A stretch of DNA of 64,000 nucleotides, from contig CALYLX010000073.1 of NCBI GenBank assembly GCA_944990035.1, positions 1 to 64,000 on the forward strand, read 5' to 3'. The notes under the pieces were generated by a model. That model made no database searches and was not told where the DNA came from. It saw nothing but the letters and a program-made list of their open reading frames with translations. Every line of letters begins with the position of its first letter. The stretch's first letter is position 1. Below are positions 46,047 to 58,600 of this stretch, in pieces. The translations under genes were made by a program, and so were the position numbers. This DNA comes from Clitopilus passeckerianus (Eukaryota; Basidiomycota; Agaricomycetes; Agaricales; Entolomataceae).

Positions 46047-47278
46047 GAAGTTGGTTTCACTTAGCCACTAGATTGCGGAATGAGTGTGCCCAAACCACAG
46101 GGGTGTACGGAGGATGTGGGTGTAGATAAAGTTTGGGATTTAAGGCAAGACTGGCACACGAGTTCAAAACATTGTTGATGATGTCATTGTGGCCCTTCTA
46201 TGAGCACAATCTCTCGGCCAACTTGGCGCGTTGCTGACCATTGTAGGATTATACCAAAGGCAGTTTCTTGGCTATCGTCTGCTGGGATAACAGATCCATC
46301 ATCTGCACATAGGACTGGGCCACGAATGGGGCCATTAAAGAGGCTGAAAATGTTTGGGGGGTGACTGAAGAGAAGCACACAACATCAGAGTTCTGCTCTG
46401 GGATTTTCACGCAGTTTTCTGGCAGCAAACCGCTGTTAAATGATTCTCTTGGGAAGTATTGATTGGTGGGTACTAGACAAGTTCAGCAGGACTTGAACGT
46501 AGGGACACGAGGGCGTTAGTCAAGAAGGATGAGTAACAACGTTGTTGGTTCAGGTTTGGCTGACACTTCCTTGCCAAACTGAAGGCACCGCCACTTAACC
46601 CCACTTGCCTTGTCATTTGAGCATCGAGTAAACACTCAGATCTCAGACCTTATCTCGGTCATGAGGCACTCGTGTTCATCTCATTATCTCATGGCCCTAG
46701 ACTAATAACAGTCTTTCCCAGCTCATGTTGATCAACCCCCATAAGCTTTGCTGGCAAGATTTGTCGAAGAGTGCTTTTCTTTCTTGTCAAGTGTGCGAAT
46801 CCTTTAATAGACCTCGAGAAGACCAAGCTGGTGTGAGCCATCAATTTCGTCCTTTGCAACGTCTCCGATTATCCGCTACCAGTGCCCTCAAAACCTGCCC
46901 AAAACCTAACACGGAGCACAGCCTGGGAAACAGAACTGGTAAGGTTAATCAACGCCATGAATAAGCGGTGTCTGGTAACCCTCTGACCATAACTCGCAGT
47001 TTACTTCGTTTCTTCTTCAGTTGCCCTCATTGGCGTTTTGCAACGTTTTTGACAACACCCTGTACCAACCGGGACTGAGCAATGAAAATCCCAACCGGTC
47101 CGCTTGTCGAATCAACTTGGTGACCGCCACAAACTTCGTAGTTGTCAACTTGTGGACCCACAACCGTACACAAAGGACAAGCACAGCCGAATGATTAACC
47201 GCCCATGAGGGATCTATATACGGATGAATTCTTGCCGACGGCGTCTATCCAACAACCTTCCACCTACCAGCGTCCAAG
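46047..47278. other. Divergent intergenic region of about 1.2 kb
   Basis: Promoter sequence for SFK1 (minus) and for the first kinase of the cluster (plus), with a TATATA element near 47216 about 60 bp before the kinase ATG. No gene was recognised. Confidence 0.45.
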
Positions 47279-49359
47279 ATGAACTTCAAACGCTTCAAGG
47301 TTGCTGCCAGTGCTTCAGTTCGTACCCTTAGGGTACTCCTTAGCGGAGTGAGACCCCAAGAAACCACCGCGTCCGATATTTCTCCAAAGGAGACGGTAAA
47401 CACCATTAATAAAATCCTGGACAAGTTTGCAGCCGCCCTCGAAGAAGAGCAAGACCTGAGCATCAAAGACATCTATCAGGATACCGTTGAAGGGTGTGTG
47501 TTAACTTGACTGTTTATTCGATACGATTCCTACTATTCTGAATTCATTTCTTATTCAGATTCCGAGAGAGATTTCAAGAGGAATTAAAGAACATCGATAG
47601 AGAGCTATGCAGCCCCAAAAATAAGAAGGGAAGGGAGCAGGCCATGAAGAAGATACAGGATGCCTTGGATCTATTGGAGGAGGATGTGAGATTAAATCAG
47701 GGTAAATACAAGGTTAGATACCATACAAACTCTACAGTATCCTGTTGCTGACCAGAAAAGAACAGCGCGCTTCCCTGGCTGCACTTGATCGACGAGGTCA
47801 AAACTTACTGTCAGTATACGACGACTATCCAACTCTTCGACTCTGACTAATCTCACCTCGTCCGCCACTTAGGTCTCGGGAAGGATGGTTGGATTGGTAT
47901 GTTAAACTACCGTGGTATCTATGAGCCCAGCCTTAGTTTAGCGCTATCTCTACCTCAGCCATGAAGATTGGGCCAAGTAAGTGCTCGGTCTACCGATTCA
48001 ACCTGCTATTGAACTCAACTCAATACATATAGCAACATGCGCCCACCTGAGCACGAAATGATGTCGATCGATTTTTTCCAACAGTGTACGGGTTCAAAAA
48101 CAGCCTTGAACATGGAAGATGAAGACGAGGCTGATCACCTAGTGAAGACGTTACGATGGATGTCCATTCTGGAGTGGGCGACAGCCGCAGATCAAGTATG
48201 GCTGAATGAAGAATACGTGCCTTTCGACCCTGGTTGGTTCTCTTGATGATTCTCGACGACATCGTAGTGATGCGCGCGAGCTCTAGATGCAGAACCGTGG
48301 ATAAAGGGCAAGTTCCTAGGTCGAGGGGCCTCCGGGCAGGTGTTTGTCGCAGCTGTTCTCGGCGACAAGCCAGAAACGGTAAAGAGAATTTTGGCTGTGA
48401 AACAGTTGGCTGTAGCGGAGCAAGCAGGCAGCTCAAGTAGGCATCCGGTTATGGAACATTGTCGTGCTCTTCGCAAAGCAGACAAGAACCCACATGTTGT
48501 GAGTATCCTCTGTGAGTGGATCTTGGCTTGCGACGATTCTCTGTCATGTAATGATGGTTCTTTAGCGTGCGATACTAGTACTCTAGGCGGCGCCGACCAT
48601 CAACTATTCATGGAGTATGTCTCAGGAGGGAGTCTAAGTTCTATGTTGTATTACATCAAAGGTGTCGTCGAGCGTGAAGCAAAGCCTATTATAAAGCAGA
48701 TCGCCGAAGGGCTTCAACATCTACATAGCCTCGGCTATGTTCATCGAGACCTCAAGTGCGCAAACGCACTCATCAGCTTGGGTGGTTGCGCAAAAATCTG
48801 TGATCTAGACACGGCCAGAGGTACAGTTTCAATTTTAGTTTCGCTGATACGAACATCTTAGATATTGTTACCCAGACGTTTCGAGATTAGAGCTAAGGGA
48901 TAGTCTCTCTCTGCTCTATGGATCAGCGTTGTGGATGTCTCCCGAAGCTGCCAGAGGAGACTTCTCAACTCGATCTGACATGTGGAGCTTAGGCTGTCTC
49001 ATCATTGAACTTCTCACCGCAAAAAAACCATGGTGTATAAATAAAGAGAGGGACTCCGATGAAATCAAACGTCAGGTACGTGAGTTTATGCATGTAGTTG
49101 ACACAATAACGGACCTCGAATATAGCTGACGGAGATGGATTCGGAAGAGAAAGTTCAAGGCCCACCCGTAGGGAGTCAGCTCAGTCATCTCGGGCGGGCT
49201 GCTTTGAAGAGAATATTCGTGGATCTGGACTCCCGAATCAGTGTTACCACCTTTCTGCGCCATCCCTGGTTTCAAGAAGGTTATGGATCATTCACGGGCC
49301 CAGAGGACAGAGCTCCGCCACCGGAGATGGATGTTAAAGATCTCATTACACCAGACTAA
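47279..49359 (+). CDS. Cluster kinase K1: N-terminal helical region plus DLD-type kinase
   Basis: Exons are 47279-47493, 47559-47701, 47756-47796, 47873-47896, 47942-47976, 48033-48232, 48287-48511, 48566-48820, 48876-49075 and 49126-49359, giving 523 residues with phase kept throughout. The first 160 residues are charged helices of no family I recognise (SDISPKETVNTINKILDKFA). After RPPEHEM comes a STE-like kinase domain: glycine loop GRGASGQVFV, ATP lysine in LAVKQ, catalytic loop HRDLKCANAL, then DLD in place of DFG, SPE in place of APE, and a complete C-lobe (DMWSLGCLIIELL). The 24-nt and 35-nt exons around 47880-47976 are the least certain; in another phase they resemble K2 better but hit stops. 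Substrate and pathway are unknown. It is the first of four plus-strand paralogues. Confidence 0.75.
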
Positions 49360-49868
49360 CAGGCCAAGGTTCTTCATAGTATGCTTGACAAGTAGTAATC
49401 TATCCGAATTTCGGTATAGGGAGTCTTCTTAGAGACCGGACGCAGATGAATGAGTGTAATGGATGTCTTCCATTGACGACGTTGCTAGCAGGCATAGCCC
49501 CTCCAGAGTTGCAGGTCACACCACCTCGAAGACTGTCGGTTGAAGTAGAATTCCGTACATACCGAGTCTCCGACTAAAAGAGTGTTCATTGACCCGATTA
49601 CGTAACGCTGGTCGGAATGCGGCCATGGCAAGCTCTCATGTATCAAGATTCTGTCAATCGGGAATAAAAGTGTGGAAGGTTCGTTCGCTTACCTAAAGTA
49701 CAAGCAACACTTCATTAGAAACCCTCTCAGTGCAAAAACAATGCCATGGACCTACAAGGATCTACACTGGACAGCACTTGACGCCTATTTGGGGATAGAA
49801 ACCAAACCGTTTTGAATTGAGGGGTGACCTGGCTCTCACCCTTCAGGCTTTGGTCTCTGTGGATTATC
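49360..49868. other. Intergenic, K1 to K2
   Basis: About 500 bp with the 3' end of K1 and the promoter of K2. No separate gene was seen. Confidence 0.45.
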
Positions 49869-51970
49869 ATGTCTCGCTGGTCTATCCGACTTCGCAAAAC
49901 GCTCTTGAGTCTAGTTCGGCCCCATTCAGAAGAGGCATCGGATATATCTCCACGAACCACAGTCGCAGCCATCGACCGAATCCTGACAGATTTCGCCGAC
50001 AAGGTCAAGGAAGAGGGTGATCCATCGTTGAAGGACCTTTTCACGGACCTCATTTCAGAGTGAGTTCTGTATACCCTAAACTCTTTCTAGTCATGTTGAG
50101 CTGAATCTCTCCACGAGGTTCCGGTTGAGACTGGATGAGCATTTGGAAAAAATAGTCCAGGTGGAAGAAAAGAAGCAAGGAAAGAAACGGAAGCGGGACA
50201 AGTCAGATATCAAAACGATGGAAGACATACAGATGGCTCTGGATAGGCTAGCAGATGATATAGCCTTCAATGAAGAGAATTATGAGGTATGAGACGGTTC
50301 TCTTCACCCTAGCAATGTCCTCGCGGGGTCGTACTGAGCCTAACGTTGTCCTCATAGAAACAATCAACTAAAGCCTTGCACGCGAGAACAGCAATAAGAA
50401 TGTCAGTTGTATCATGGCTAAAATTGGAAATCTTTGATTGTGTTCAATTGCCCAGGTCGAGCGACGCATGGCTAGCCTGGTGAGGACTATTCTCCTATCG
50501 CATTATCACCCTTTTAATGACAACTTCACTTAGTCTCAACACCGGAGGGTAAGTGTCAACAATTGCCGGGCTCATGATGAAATATTGAACTACATTCTAG
50601 CGAGATGCGCGCGCCTGAACATGAAATGAAGAACTATGATTTCTATGCCCAAGGGGGCGGTTCTTTTCTCAATACTTCTAAGATGCGGAAGCAGACATCG
50701 GATGAGAGGGCCGAACATCTCATTATGCAAGCTCGATGGCTCAGTATACTAGCTTGGGCAACGGCAGAACAGAGATGGAGAGATGAACGACCCGTTCCAT
50801 TTGATCCAGGTAAGGTTATTGCTACAGCTTGTTTATGTGTTTTCTCACACTATCTCAACCAGATACTACTTATTGGAAGCGGGGCAGATACCTTGGTGGT
50901 GGCGTGTCAGGACAAGTCTCGGTGGCTGCTATTCTGGGAGATACCCCTAGGAAGGACCAGAGGGCTATAAGAGTTCTCGCAGTGAAGCAGATAAGACTTG
51001 GTCACTCTCCGCCGAGCCGTCGAAGCCTTTTGGAGGATCATTGCCGCTCACTTTTCCGAGCTGGGAAACACTCTCACGTGGTGTCGGTTGTCGGTAGGAC
51101 CCCTTTCTTTTATACGCCCGCCCCGATTGCTCACGTACGATGCTTAGCGTACGGCAACTGGAAGGAGGAGTACCGTATATTCATGGAATATGTATCGGGT
51201 GGCAGTTTTAGAGTGATGATGTACTACCTCAAATTCGTCACAGAAACTGAAGCCGTCGCCATGATCAGGCAGATTGCGCATGGCCTCCAGCACTTACACA
51301 CCTTGGGCTTTGTTCACCGAGACCTGAAAGGTTCCAACGTCCTCATCAGCCTTGCTGGCTGTATCAAAATCTGTGATCTGGACACCGCAAGAGGTGGAGT
51401 AACATGTCTTTCATCTCCCTTTCGTTCGGAAACTGATGGAAAACTACCTGCAGATCCATCCAGAGCCGAACATGGCGCCCAAAGCTCTTACGGAACACCG
51501 CATTGGATGGCGCCAGAGTCGGCCAATGGTCGCTTTTCAGCACGCTCGGATGTTTGGGGTTTGGGGTGTATTCTTGTTGAGCTCATCACCGGAAGAAACC
51601 CATGGGAGCTGACCAATAAAGTCGATCCTGAGGAGATCAAGGACAAAGTAAGTAGGTCGCTTATCGAGGTCTAGGCGACGACTTATCTGTATGAAATAAG
51701 CTGAGGACAATGGATGTAATGGATCAAGTTCGAGGGCCACCTTTACCGGGCCCGGCTCGACTGGGCACTCTAGGCCGGTCCATCCTTCAGAATTTGGTGT
51801 TCGTACGCCTTGAGTCACGAATTGGGGTGACTGCTCTCCTGAACCACCCATGGCTTGCGGAAGGTTCAGATGACAGTGAATCTTCGACACCGAATGAGGC
51901 GCCTGAAGAGACAGATGTTGATGAGGTCGTGGGTGAGCTCGAGGATGAATCTGACGATTCGTCCGAGTAG
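49869..51970 (+). CDS. Cluster kinase K2: N-terminal helical region plus DLD-type kinase
   Basis: Exons are 49869-50059, 50118-50286, 50358-50401, 50456-50479, 50534-50548, 50601-50809, 50863-51093, 51148-51393, 51454-51647 and 51701-51970, giving 530 residues. The start at 49869 matches the paralogues; the upstream in-frame ATG at 49824 adds an unrelated leader. The N-terminal helices (SDISPRTTVAAIDRILTDFA) align with K1. The kinase domain has GGGVSGQVSV, ATP lysine about 259, HRDLKGSNVL with HRD at 351-353, and DLD at 371-373 in place of DFG, then TPHWMAPES and DVWGLGCILVELI. This is the copy closest to an ordinary MAPKKK-like activation segment. The C-terminus is strongly acidic. Two stop-free in-frame introns occur (51094-51147, 51394-51453). 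An active enzyme is plausible but not shown. Confidence 0.8.
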
Positions 51971-52427
51971 GGTTAGACAAGGAATGTAGAACTAAGCCCT
52001 TCAAGCTGAACGAGAGCAACCTAGCTCGTCCCTTGGGATTGTCACATATCCTGTCTGATCCCTACCGACATGGTCCTAGGATGAACATTTGAATAGTTTC
52101 TACTGACGATGAAACACGCATTGGTCGAATATCTAGTTCTTGTAACGTCGTTTCTAGGGCCTTTGCTTTGTTCTTCGAATGGCTACGTAGTTCTCGCAAA
52201 GACAACGACGAGAACGTTAATAAATTCAAAGAGCTTATAAATTGGCTCCCACTTGGACCTACAACTCACCGGCAATCATCAATCATTAACATTCGTCGGG
52301 AACGAGTGTTAGAAGTCAGAAAGTTCCGACCACAGCGTCGGTGCCTCACACCTCAAGCCTCAAGGCGGATCCAGCATGGCCTCATTCCTCACCAGCACAT
52401 CGACACAACTTTCACCTCTTGACAGAG
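51971..52427. other. Intergenic, K2 to K3
   Basis: About 460 bp containing the K2 3' end and the K3 promoter with a TATA box. The 84-codon frame 52168-52422 shows no features. Confidence 0.45.
52236..52242 (+). promoter_or_regulatory. TATA box of kinase K3
   Basis: TATAAAT lies about 190 bp before the K3 ATG, within an otherwise non-coding gap. Confidence 0.4.
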
Positions 52428-54443
52428 ATGGATCGCATCTTCTCCAGAGCGCTTCGCGCGTTGTCGACATCAAAAGACGCCGAAGGATCAGACTTGTCCC
52501 CGAGCGCATATCTGAACGTTGTCCAACAACTCCTCAATGATTACAGCGAAGATGTTTTGAAAGAAGTAGACGAGCCGTTGAAGGATTTCTTCACGGAAAA
52601 CATAGTCGAGTAAGTAGATTTTGGATATTCACTGCAGATTGTCAAAGTTCTCAGTGGGTTTCGACAGCTTCCAGAGCATGTTAAACGAAGAGTTGGAAAA
52701 GCTTAAGAAAAAAGGTCTCTCTGCGCGTTTAAGCAGGAAAGCCATCAAGAATGCATTATGGAGTATTGAGGCTCAGATACACAAGGACAGAGTCAAGTAC
52801 GAGGTTAGGCAGTCTAGACTCGGAGCGTATAGTGCATATACAGAATCGGCCGCTTACCCCTTTACCCAGAGGCGATCACTGAAAGCTGCTAATTGCAGAC
52901 GAAACGAGAAAGACATGGAAGAAAGGTGAGCCGTTTGACATCCTCCTTCTATCCTCTTAACCAAACACTTCTTTAGACGCAGAGCAGAGTGGCTAGCTTC
53001 GCGAGTACTTCCCCGCTCGCAGCTACGAAACTATGAACTAACGGCCTATGCCTGTCCAGTTCCGATATCTGGCAGTGAGTTTCAAGCCGGAACGATTACA
53101 ATCATACTTCACACTTTCGTGGTTACAGACATACGAGGCCGCCGGTTGATCTCATCCAACACCATGACCTATTCATGCATTCAAACGAGGCGTCCAGGTC
53201 CTCAAGACCAGCCAATCAGCAGGACAAAGAAGGAGTTGACTTGAAGGCTTATTACAGTCAGATTCTGGCGTCTGCAGCAGAACCAAATCGAAAATGGCCA
53301 ATTCAAAATATGTCCCCATTTGACCCAAGAACGAGTAAGTTCGCTGCTCGCTAGTTTGAGTGGGGCCCAAAATCTTACTTGCATAGCTTCATCGCCTTGG
53401 ATGATGGGTGAAACGCTGATTGGTAGCGGTGCTACTGGTTCCGTTTATACGGTCGCGATCTTGGGTAAGGACTCTGGCCGGGAGCAAGACGATTCTGTAG
53501 CGGAGAGAATGTTGGCGGTCAAGCGTATGATTTCATGCACTCCAGCCCGCAAGTCGCATCTGGCTAGTCACTGTACCGCCTTCCTCAAAACCGTTAAGCA
53601 CCCTCATGTCGTCAACATTGTTGGTAAGCATACAAGAAGCCTCGCTGCCCATGGTTTGGCGGCTAACCTGCCTGTGGTTCCTTCGTAGGATCTTACGATG
53701 GTGCATGGAATGAACCTGTTTTCCGGGATGAATTCTGGATCTTCATGGAATATGTCTCCGGAGGCGTGCTTTCCCGTGTTGTCAACGAGACAGGGGCTGT
53801 TGGAGAACAAGAAGCTCGCCCCATCATTGTCCAGATAGCTCGTGGCCTTCAGCATTTGCATAGCTTGGGTCTTGTTCACAGGGACATGAAAGGCTCAAAC
53901 GTTCTACTCTCTGCCGAAGGATGTGCTAAGATCGCCGACCTTGATACCGTCAAAGGTAAGGGATAGCACTTTTGAGATATTTCTGAGTGAGTGACACCAT
54001 CGCCTCTAGATACATCCGCAGCTCTTTGGCAGGAAACAGCAAATGCGACGAGCTTCGGCACCAAGCTTTGGCTCTCTCCAGAGGCTGCCAGAGGAAGCTT
54101 CTCGGCACGTTCCGACGTGTGGGGCTTGGGGTGTGTCGCGCTCGAGGTCCTTACACAGCGTCACCCATGGGAGTTGCACGGGAAAGTAGACGCTGAGTCA
54201 ATCTCACGACGAGTCAGTTTATTCCCCATGATAACAATATACTCATACTCATCGTGTTCTTCTATATAGCTAGCAGAGATGGAGGATGAGGTGGAGGGCC
54301 CTCCGCTACCCGCCAGATTGAGCCCAGCAGCTCGAGCTGCATTGTGTAAGATCTTTGTTCCTCTCGTGTCTCGTATCGGGGTTGCTGGCCTACTGGAAGA
54401 TCCTTGGTTACAGATGGATGACTTGCTAGAACAAGGCTGCTAG
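52428..54443 (+). CDS. Cluster kinase K3: DLD-type kinase, middle part unresolved
   Basis: The first exon (52428-52609) and the kinase exons (about 53127-53334, 53387-53623, 53689-53955, 54010-54212, 54270-54443) are clear. The N-terminal helices (SDLSPSAYLNVVQQLLNDYS) match K1 and K2. The kinase domain shows GSGATGSVYT, LAVKRM, HRDMKGSNVL, DLD in place of DFG, LSPEAARG and DVWGLGCVALEVL. Between about 52797 and 53127 I could not find a set of GT-AG introns that joins the exon containing AEWLAS to the exon reading TRPPVDLIQHHDLF in one frame. Either a splice site is unconventional or the copy has a frameshift. The C-lobe is intact and ends in an acidic segment. It is shorter at the C-terminus than K2. 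Confidence 0.6.
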
Positions 54444-55044
54444 GGTATTCATGTAGTACTTCTGGATGGTTGCTAGGCAGTTTGAGATAGCGGTTTTATG
54501 GCGGATATAATAGCAATAGTATACATAAGTTGGTTTGAGCAGCCCAAACCATCCCATGAGCTTGTCAATACCGAGAGAGGTTGGACATTAGACTGTATAA
54601 AGGAGTGACATTACTAATCTCGGTCACAACTCGTATTTTGCTTGCCATTTGATAGAGACTCCGCGTTTTTCTCTCAAACTTGGATATTTGCCAGCTTAGT
54701 ACTGTATCTACAGAATGAGCCCAAAACCATGGGTGTATGAGGTGAATTGAGCGGACGGTGCATGCATCAAGTACTCTGAAATCTCAGATCTCAGGAGAGG
54801 ACCTAATGATCAATGATGACTCATAAGCGATAACAATGTGTGATTACATGATACCGGAAGTTGAAAACAGGTGGATGTCGATTAACGGATGCCGTTTGCA
54901 AAACTGAGATTGACTCACAACCACCTACAAGCGGTTACAGCTGTTTTCATAATTATACGGAATCGCTTCTTTTCCTTCTTGAAGGTGATGTCATCAACTT
55001 TTGACTTGGACCCCGAAAGTAGGTGAACTTCCGAGCCGTGGTCA
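54444..55044. other. Intergenic, downstream of K3
   Basis: About 600 bp with no recognisable gene; the distal part precedes a coding fragment. Confidence 0.4.
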
Positions 55045-55600
55045 ATGATGAAAACGAAGGCCAGTAGTCGGTATCTACGCTTCGCAATACAATATCTACA
55101 CTCTACACCATCAGCCTTTGCTGAGACTGAGGAAAACTACATTGGTTTCATTAAGGCCATTCTTGGGGCACACGGCCGCGAAAAGCTTGCTCCGGACCGC
55201 GCCAAGCAGTGCTTTGGCTTCAAAATTATAATCCCACCGAACAAAGCGTGAGTTTCAGTCTTGATGACCTTGGCGAACACTAGCACACTCACCAGGTCCT
55301 ATCTCGCAATCAGAATAAGGCTATTGACATCGATAACTACAAAGAATATTCAAAAAAAGTTGCTAAACCATTGGCTGAGCTCCAACCATCGGACGTCTGC
55401 CTGTGGTTCAATCTCGACGATGCCAAAAGGTGAGCGCATATAGCCGCATATAGTCTAGTGCTCCGGACTATACTGTTGCCGAGCGTCAACTGAGGCTCAG
55501 TATAGAAATGCTCCTTGGCTTCTGATGACGAAGATATTGGTCAGTCAGGCAGTGAGGAGGAAGATAGTAACGAACTTGAAGTTAAGCCATAAATCATCAT
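55045..55600 (+). pseudogene. Coding fragment, unknown, possibly decayed
   Basis: The first part reads as protein (AETEENYIGFIKAILGAHGR, then APDRAKQCFGFKIIIPP) and is followed by a possible intron. The next part in another phase reads DNYKEYSKKVAKPLAELQPS and CLWFNLDDAK, then a donor and an acidic Ser/Asp/Glu stretch. I could not join the two halves in one frame with the visible splice sites. The mix of a short helical region and a lysine-rich linker reminds me of host-like genes found near fungal transposons, but I cannot name a family. Confidence 0.35.
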
Positions 55601-58600
55601 TATGACACGGGTGAACTAATCTCAGTGCCTGCTAGCGCCGGACACGAGCTCGCACGAAATACACATGAGATTAGGGGAGTACAAAACTCTCGTCAGAAGT
55701 CGTCGTCAGTATTTGTGGTCATCGTCCTTTATCGTGAGAATCGGCGACCACAACCTTTCGTTTTCGACATCAAGCGACCACGAAAGACTTGTGGCGGCAT
55801 CTTACTTGCCCCAAATGATTGCAGGTGATGGCGGAGCATGCCATATGCTGAGGATACAGACTACGAAACCAGTCTGGAGGCACAATTAATCGATGGCTAG
55901 TCTAATTCCTAAAATCTTCGCTATTCCTCGCCATTACCTACGCCTCCTGCACTTAAACCTGAGTCTCTGCTACTATCAAGTTGTCACATTCCATATTCTG
56001 TTCTGTTCTCATCTTCGTCATTACTTCTGCTCACCATTTGAATGTCCCTATTGATAATTTTGATCTTCTGGAACCAGTTTTCACTGCTCTCGTAGGCAAC
56101 GGAAGAGCCTTCTCGAAGGCACCCACCCTCCTTTATTGTCTCTGGGTATTGGTGCATTCTCTATTTCTATGTGGCGTCTACCAATACCAATGTCAATACC
56201 ATTGACAAGCGCTACAAGCGTGATGAAGCCGAGAGCCATGCCGTTGATCGAGTCTGACAACGACGGTTGAAACCGCGCTGAAAACGAGTCTTGGAAGGGG
56301 TGTCAAAACTGACCACCAATTTCGGTGGTTGTCGGCGTTCCCGGCCCATGACAACAGACGCTGACAACGACGCGACAACGGCTGCTGACCACAGTTTTGT
56401 ACTTCCTATTCAAAAGTGATGGGAGACGCAGAATCAGCCGGGCACATATACATTTATCACCAGCGAGGGCGAGAAGCTTCCACTGACCCCAACCATGGTT
56501 TTGCAGTGGTCCCGAGCTATGGTATGTTTTTATTTTCCTCATCTACGCAGAAACTAACTATTGCTACAAGTACGGGATACGATCCCTCCTGAGATGCACA
56601 AGCACGATGAGGCATGAAGCAAGAGGGGTTTCGGAGACTTCCGGGGAAGTCACAAACAGACGCACACATAGACACACACATGCAGAAAAAGAAAAAGTGA
56701 TTCCGTATAATTATTAAAACAGCTATAATGCCACAAAGTTCCAGCCACAATGGTTGACTTCCTGTAACCACTGCTGGCACCGGATACTGTTTCTGTCGAA
56801 AATTGTGTCGAAGAAACCTGTTATACCGATTTCTGGTCGGTTTCTATAGTAAAAAGGCTGGTTTTCTTGCCTTTTTCTGAAGGAAACACGTGCCGGAAGG
56901 GGTATAACAGGTTTCTTTGGCCGGTTTCCCAAGGTTTTCCGTTGGAAAAAGATTCCGGCGCCAGAAGTGAACTCTAGAAACCTAGATTCTGCTCTAAATA
57001 ACTTTGAAATTGGGACGAATTCGGAGTTGCCGAACATGCCGGGCGCTCTGCCCTGGTTTGACCCTGAATTTGATTCAGAAGGCTGGTTTTCTAAACTTTA
57101 ATCTAGACAGAGGGTACTACCCCCTCTTCTAAACACAATCTGGCTTTCTAAACCCTTTCCCTTCCCTTTTCGGCGACATTTTGACACCTCCACAAACGGG
57201 CATCGAGATTTCCTCCTTACTCTGACCAATACCTATGCCCTCTTCCACCCTCTACAGTCATCCATCAGGTTTTGATACACCATCCCCGCGTGATACAGTA
57301 CACTTTGTATCGTGATTTCTGAGAGATCCTCCGCACCAATCTGGGCGATTATGGGCTTAATTTGCACGTCTGTAAGAGTAAGATAAATAGACACTATGTT
57401 AATCTACTGTATATTACCGTATATTGAATAAAGCGTCATTTCTGAGTCTGAAATTGCATCAAAAGTGCTGTTTCGAAATTTATCCGTCTAATAGCTCACG
57501 TTTAACACAACGGATGGCCACCAAATCACTTGTACTGACAACCTATCATACTAAGGTATAATTTGAGACCATATCTTGGTATATTGTGACTCTCACTGGC
57601 TGTCAAATGTCCTATTATGTTGCATTGTTCGCAAAATCAGAGGTGTATCACCCCTAAACACCATCCTACTCCTTCTGGAAGCCATATATTCTCACCACTA
57701 CACTACTGTATACACCCCATGAGGTTCTTGAGCATATGAGATGCTTTGGAGAGGCACCCGCTCGCTATATTGATTACTCTGGAAATCCCCAGTGTATACG
57801 CAGCTAGACTGTAACAATCTCTGTATCACAAAGCTACCAGCTACTATCGATCGAAGGCAGAGATGCACTGGAGCTTTCTCTATGTCTGTATAACCTTTTA
57901 AATAGCTGGAAGGGACTTGGAAAGGCTATTTCAGCGGAGTGGCAGGACGCCGATTGATTGCTGCTGGTTGGGTGTATCAAGTTCCGGGGTTACCCCCAGT
58001 GAAGACTCCATATCCGGAAATCGCGTCAATTCGCCTGGAATTGTCCGGATCGTCTCCCATCGTTAGAGAATCGACTGAATTCTGCGCGTCGGAGATTTGG
58101 AAGCTAGTTCTTCAACTGGCTCAGTTTATCTATCTAGCCATATTCTGACGACATGTTGGATATGAAGCCGTTCCATAGCGCGGCGTCTTCCGGATACAGT
58201 CAACTTGAAATCAAGAGGCAGACTACTTTCGCTGTTCTCTCTCTTCCCTACCTCCACCCTCCTCCACCTTACTACATTCGTACACCAACAGAATTCCTCC
58301 TGCTCACCTCATCTCATGAGACATGCACTGTGTAGAAGATCTTCAATCATATAAACTGAGCACCACGGCTCTTTGGGAATTCCTTTAGCACTGATCCACG
58401 TCGTGTGAGCAGCACAGGCCGGCGCCGCATATAGTCACTCGTTCACCGGTGTCAAGCCACATCTGAAAAGAAGATAAGTAGCTTGGCTCAATTTTCTTGC
58501 CTTTTGACACCCTGATGGTTATTATTTGCTAGATGCTCTTAGCCCTTCCGCCGCCGCCTTAAAAATAACTATCTTGGTACGTCTTCCGTTGGTTCTCCAC

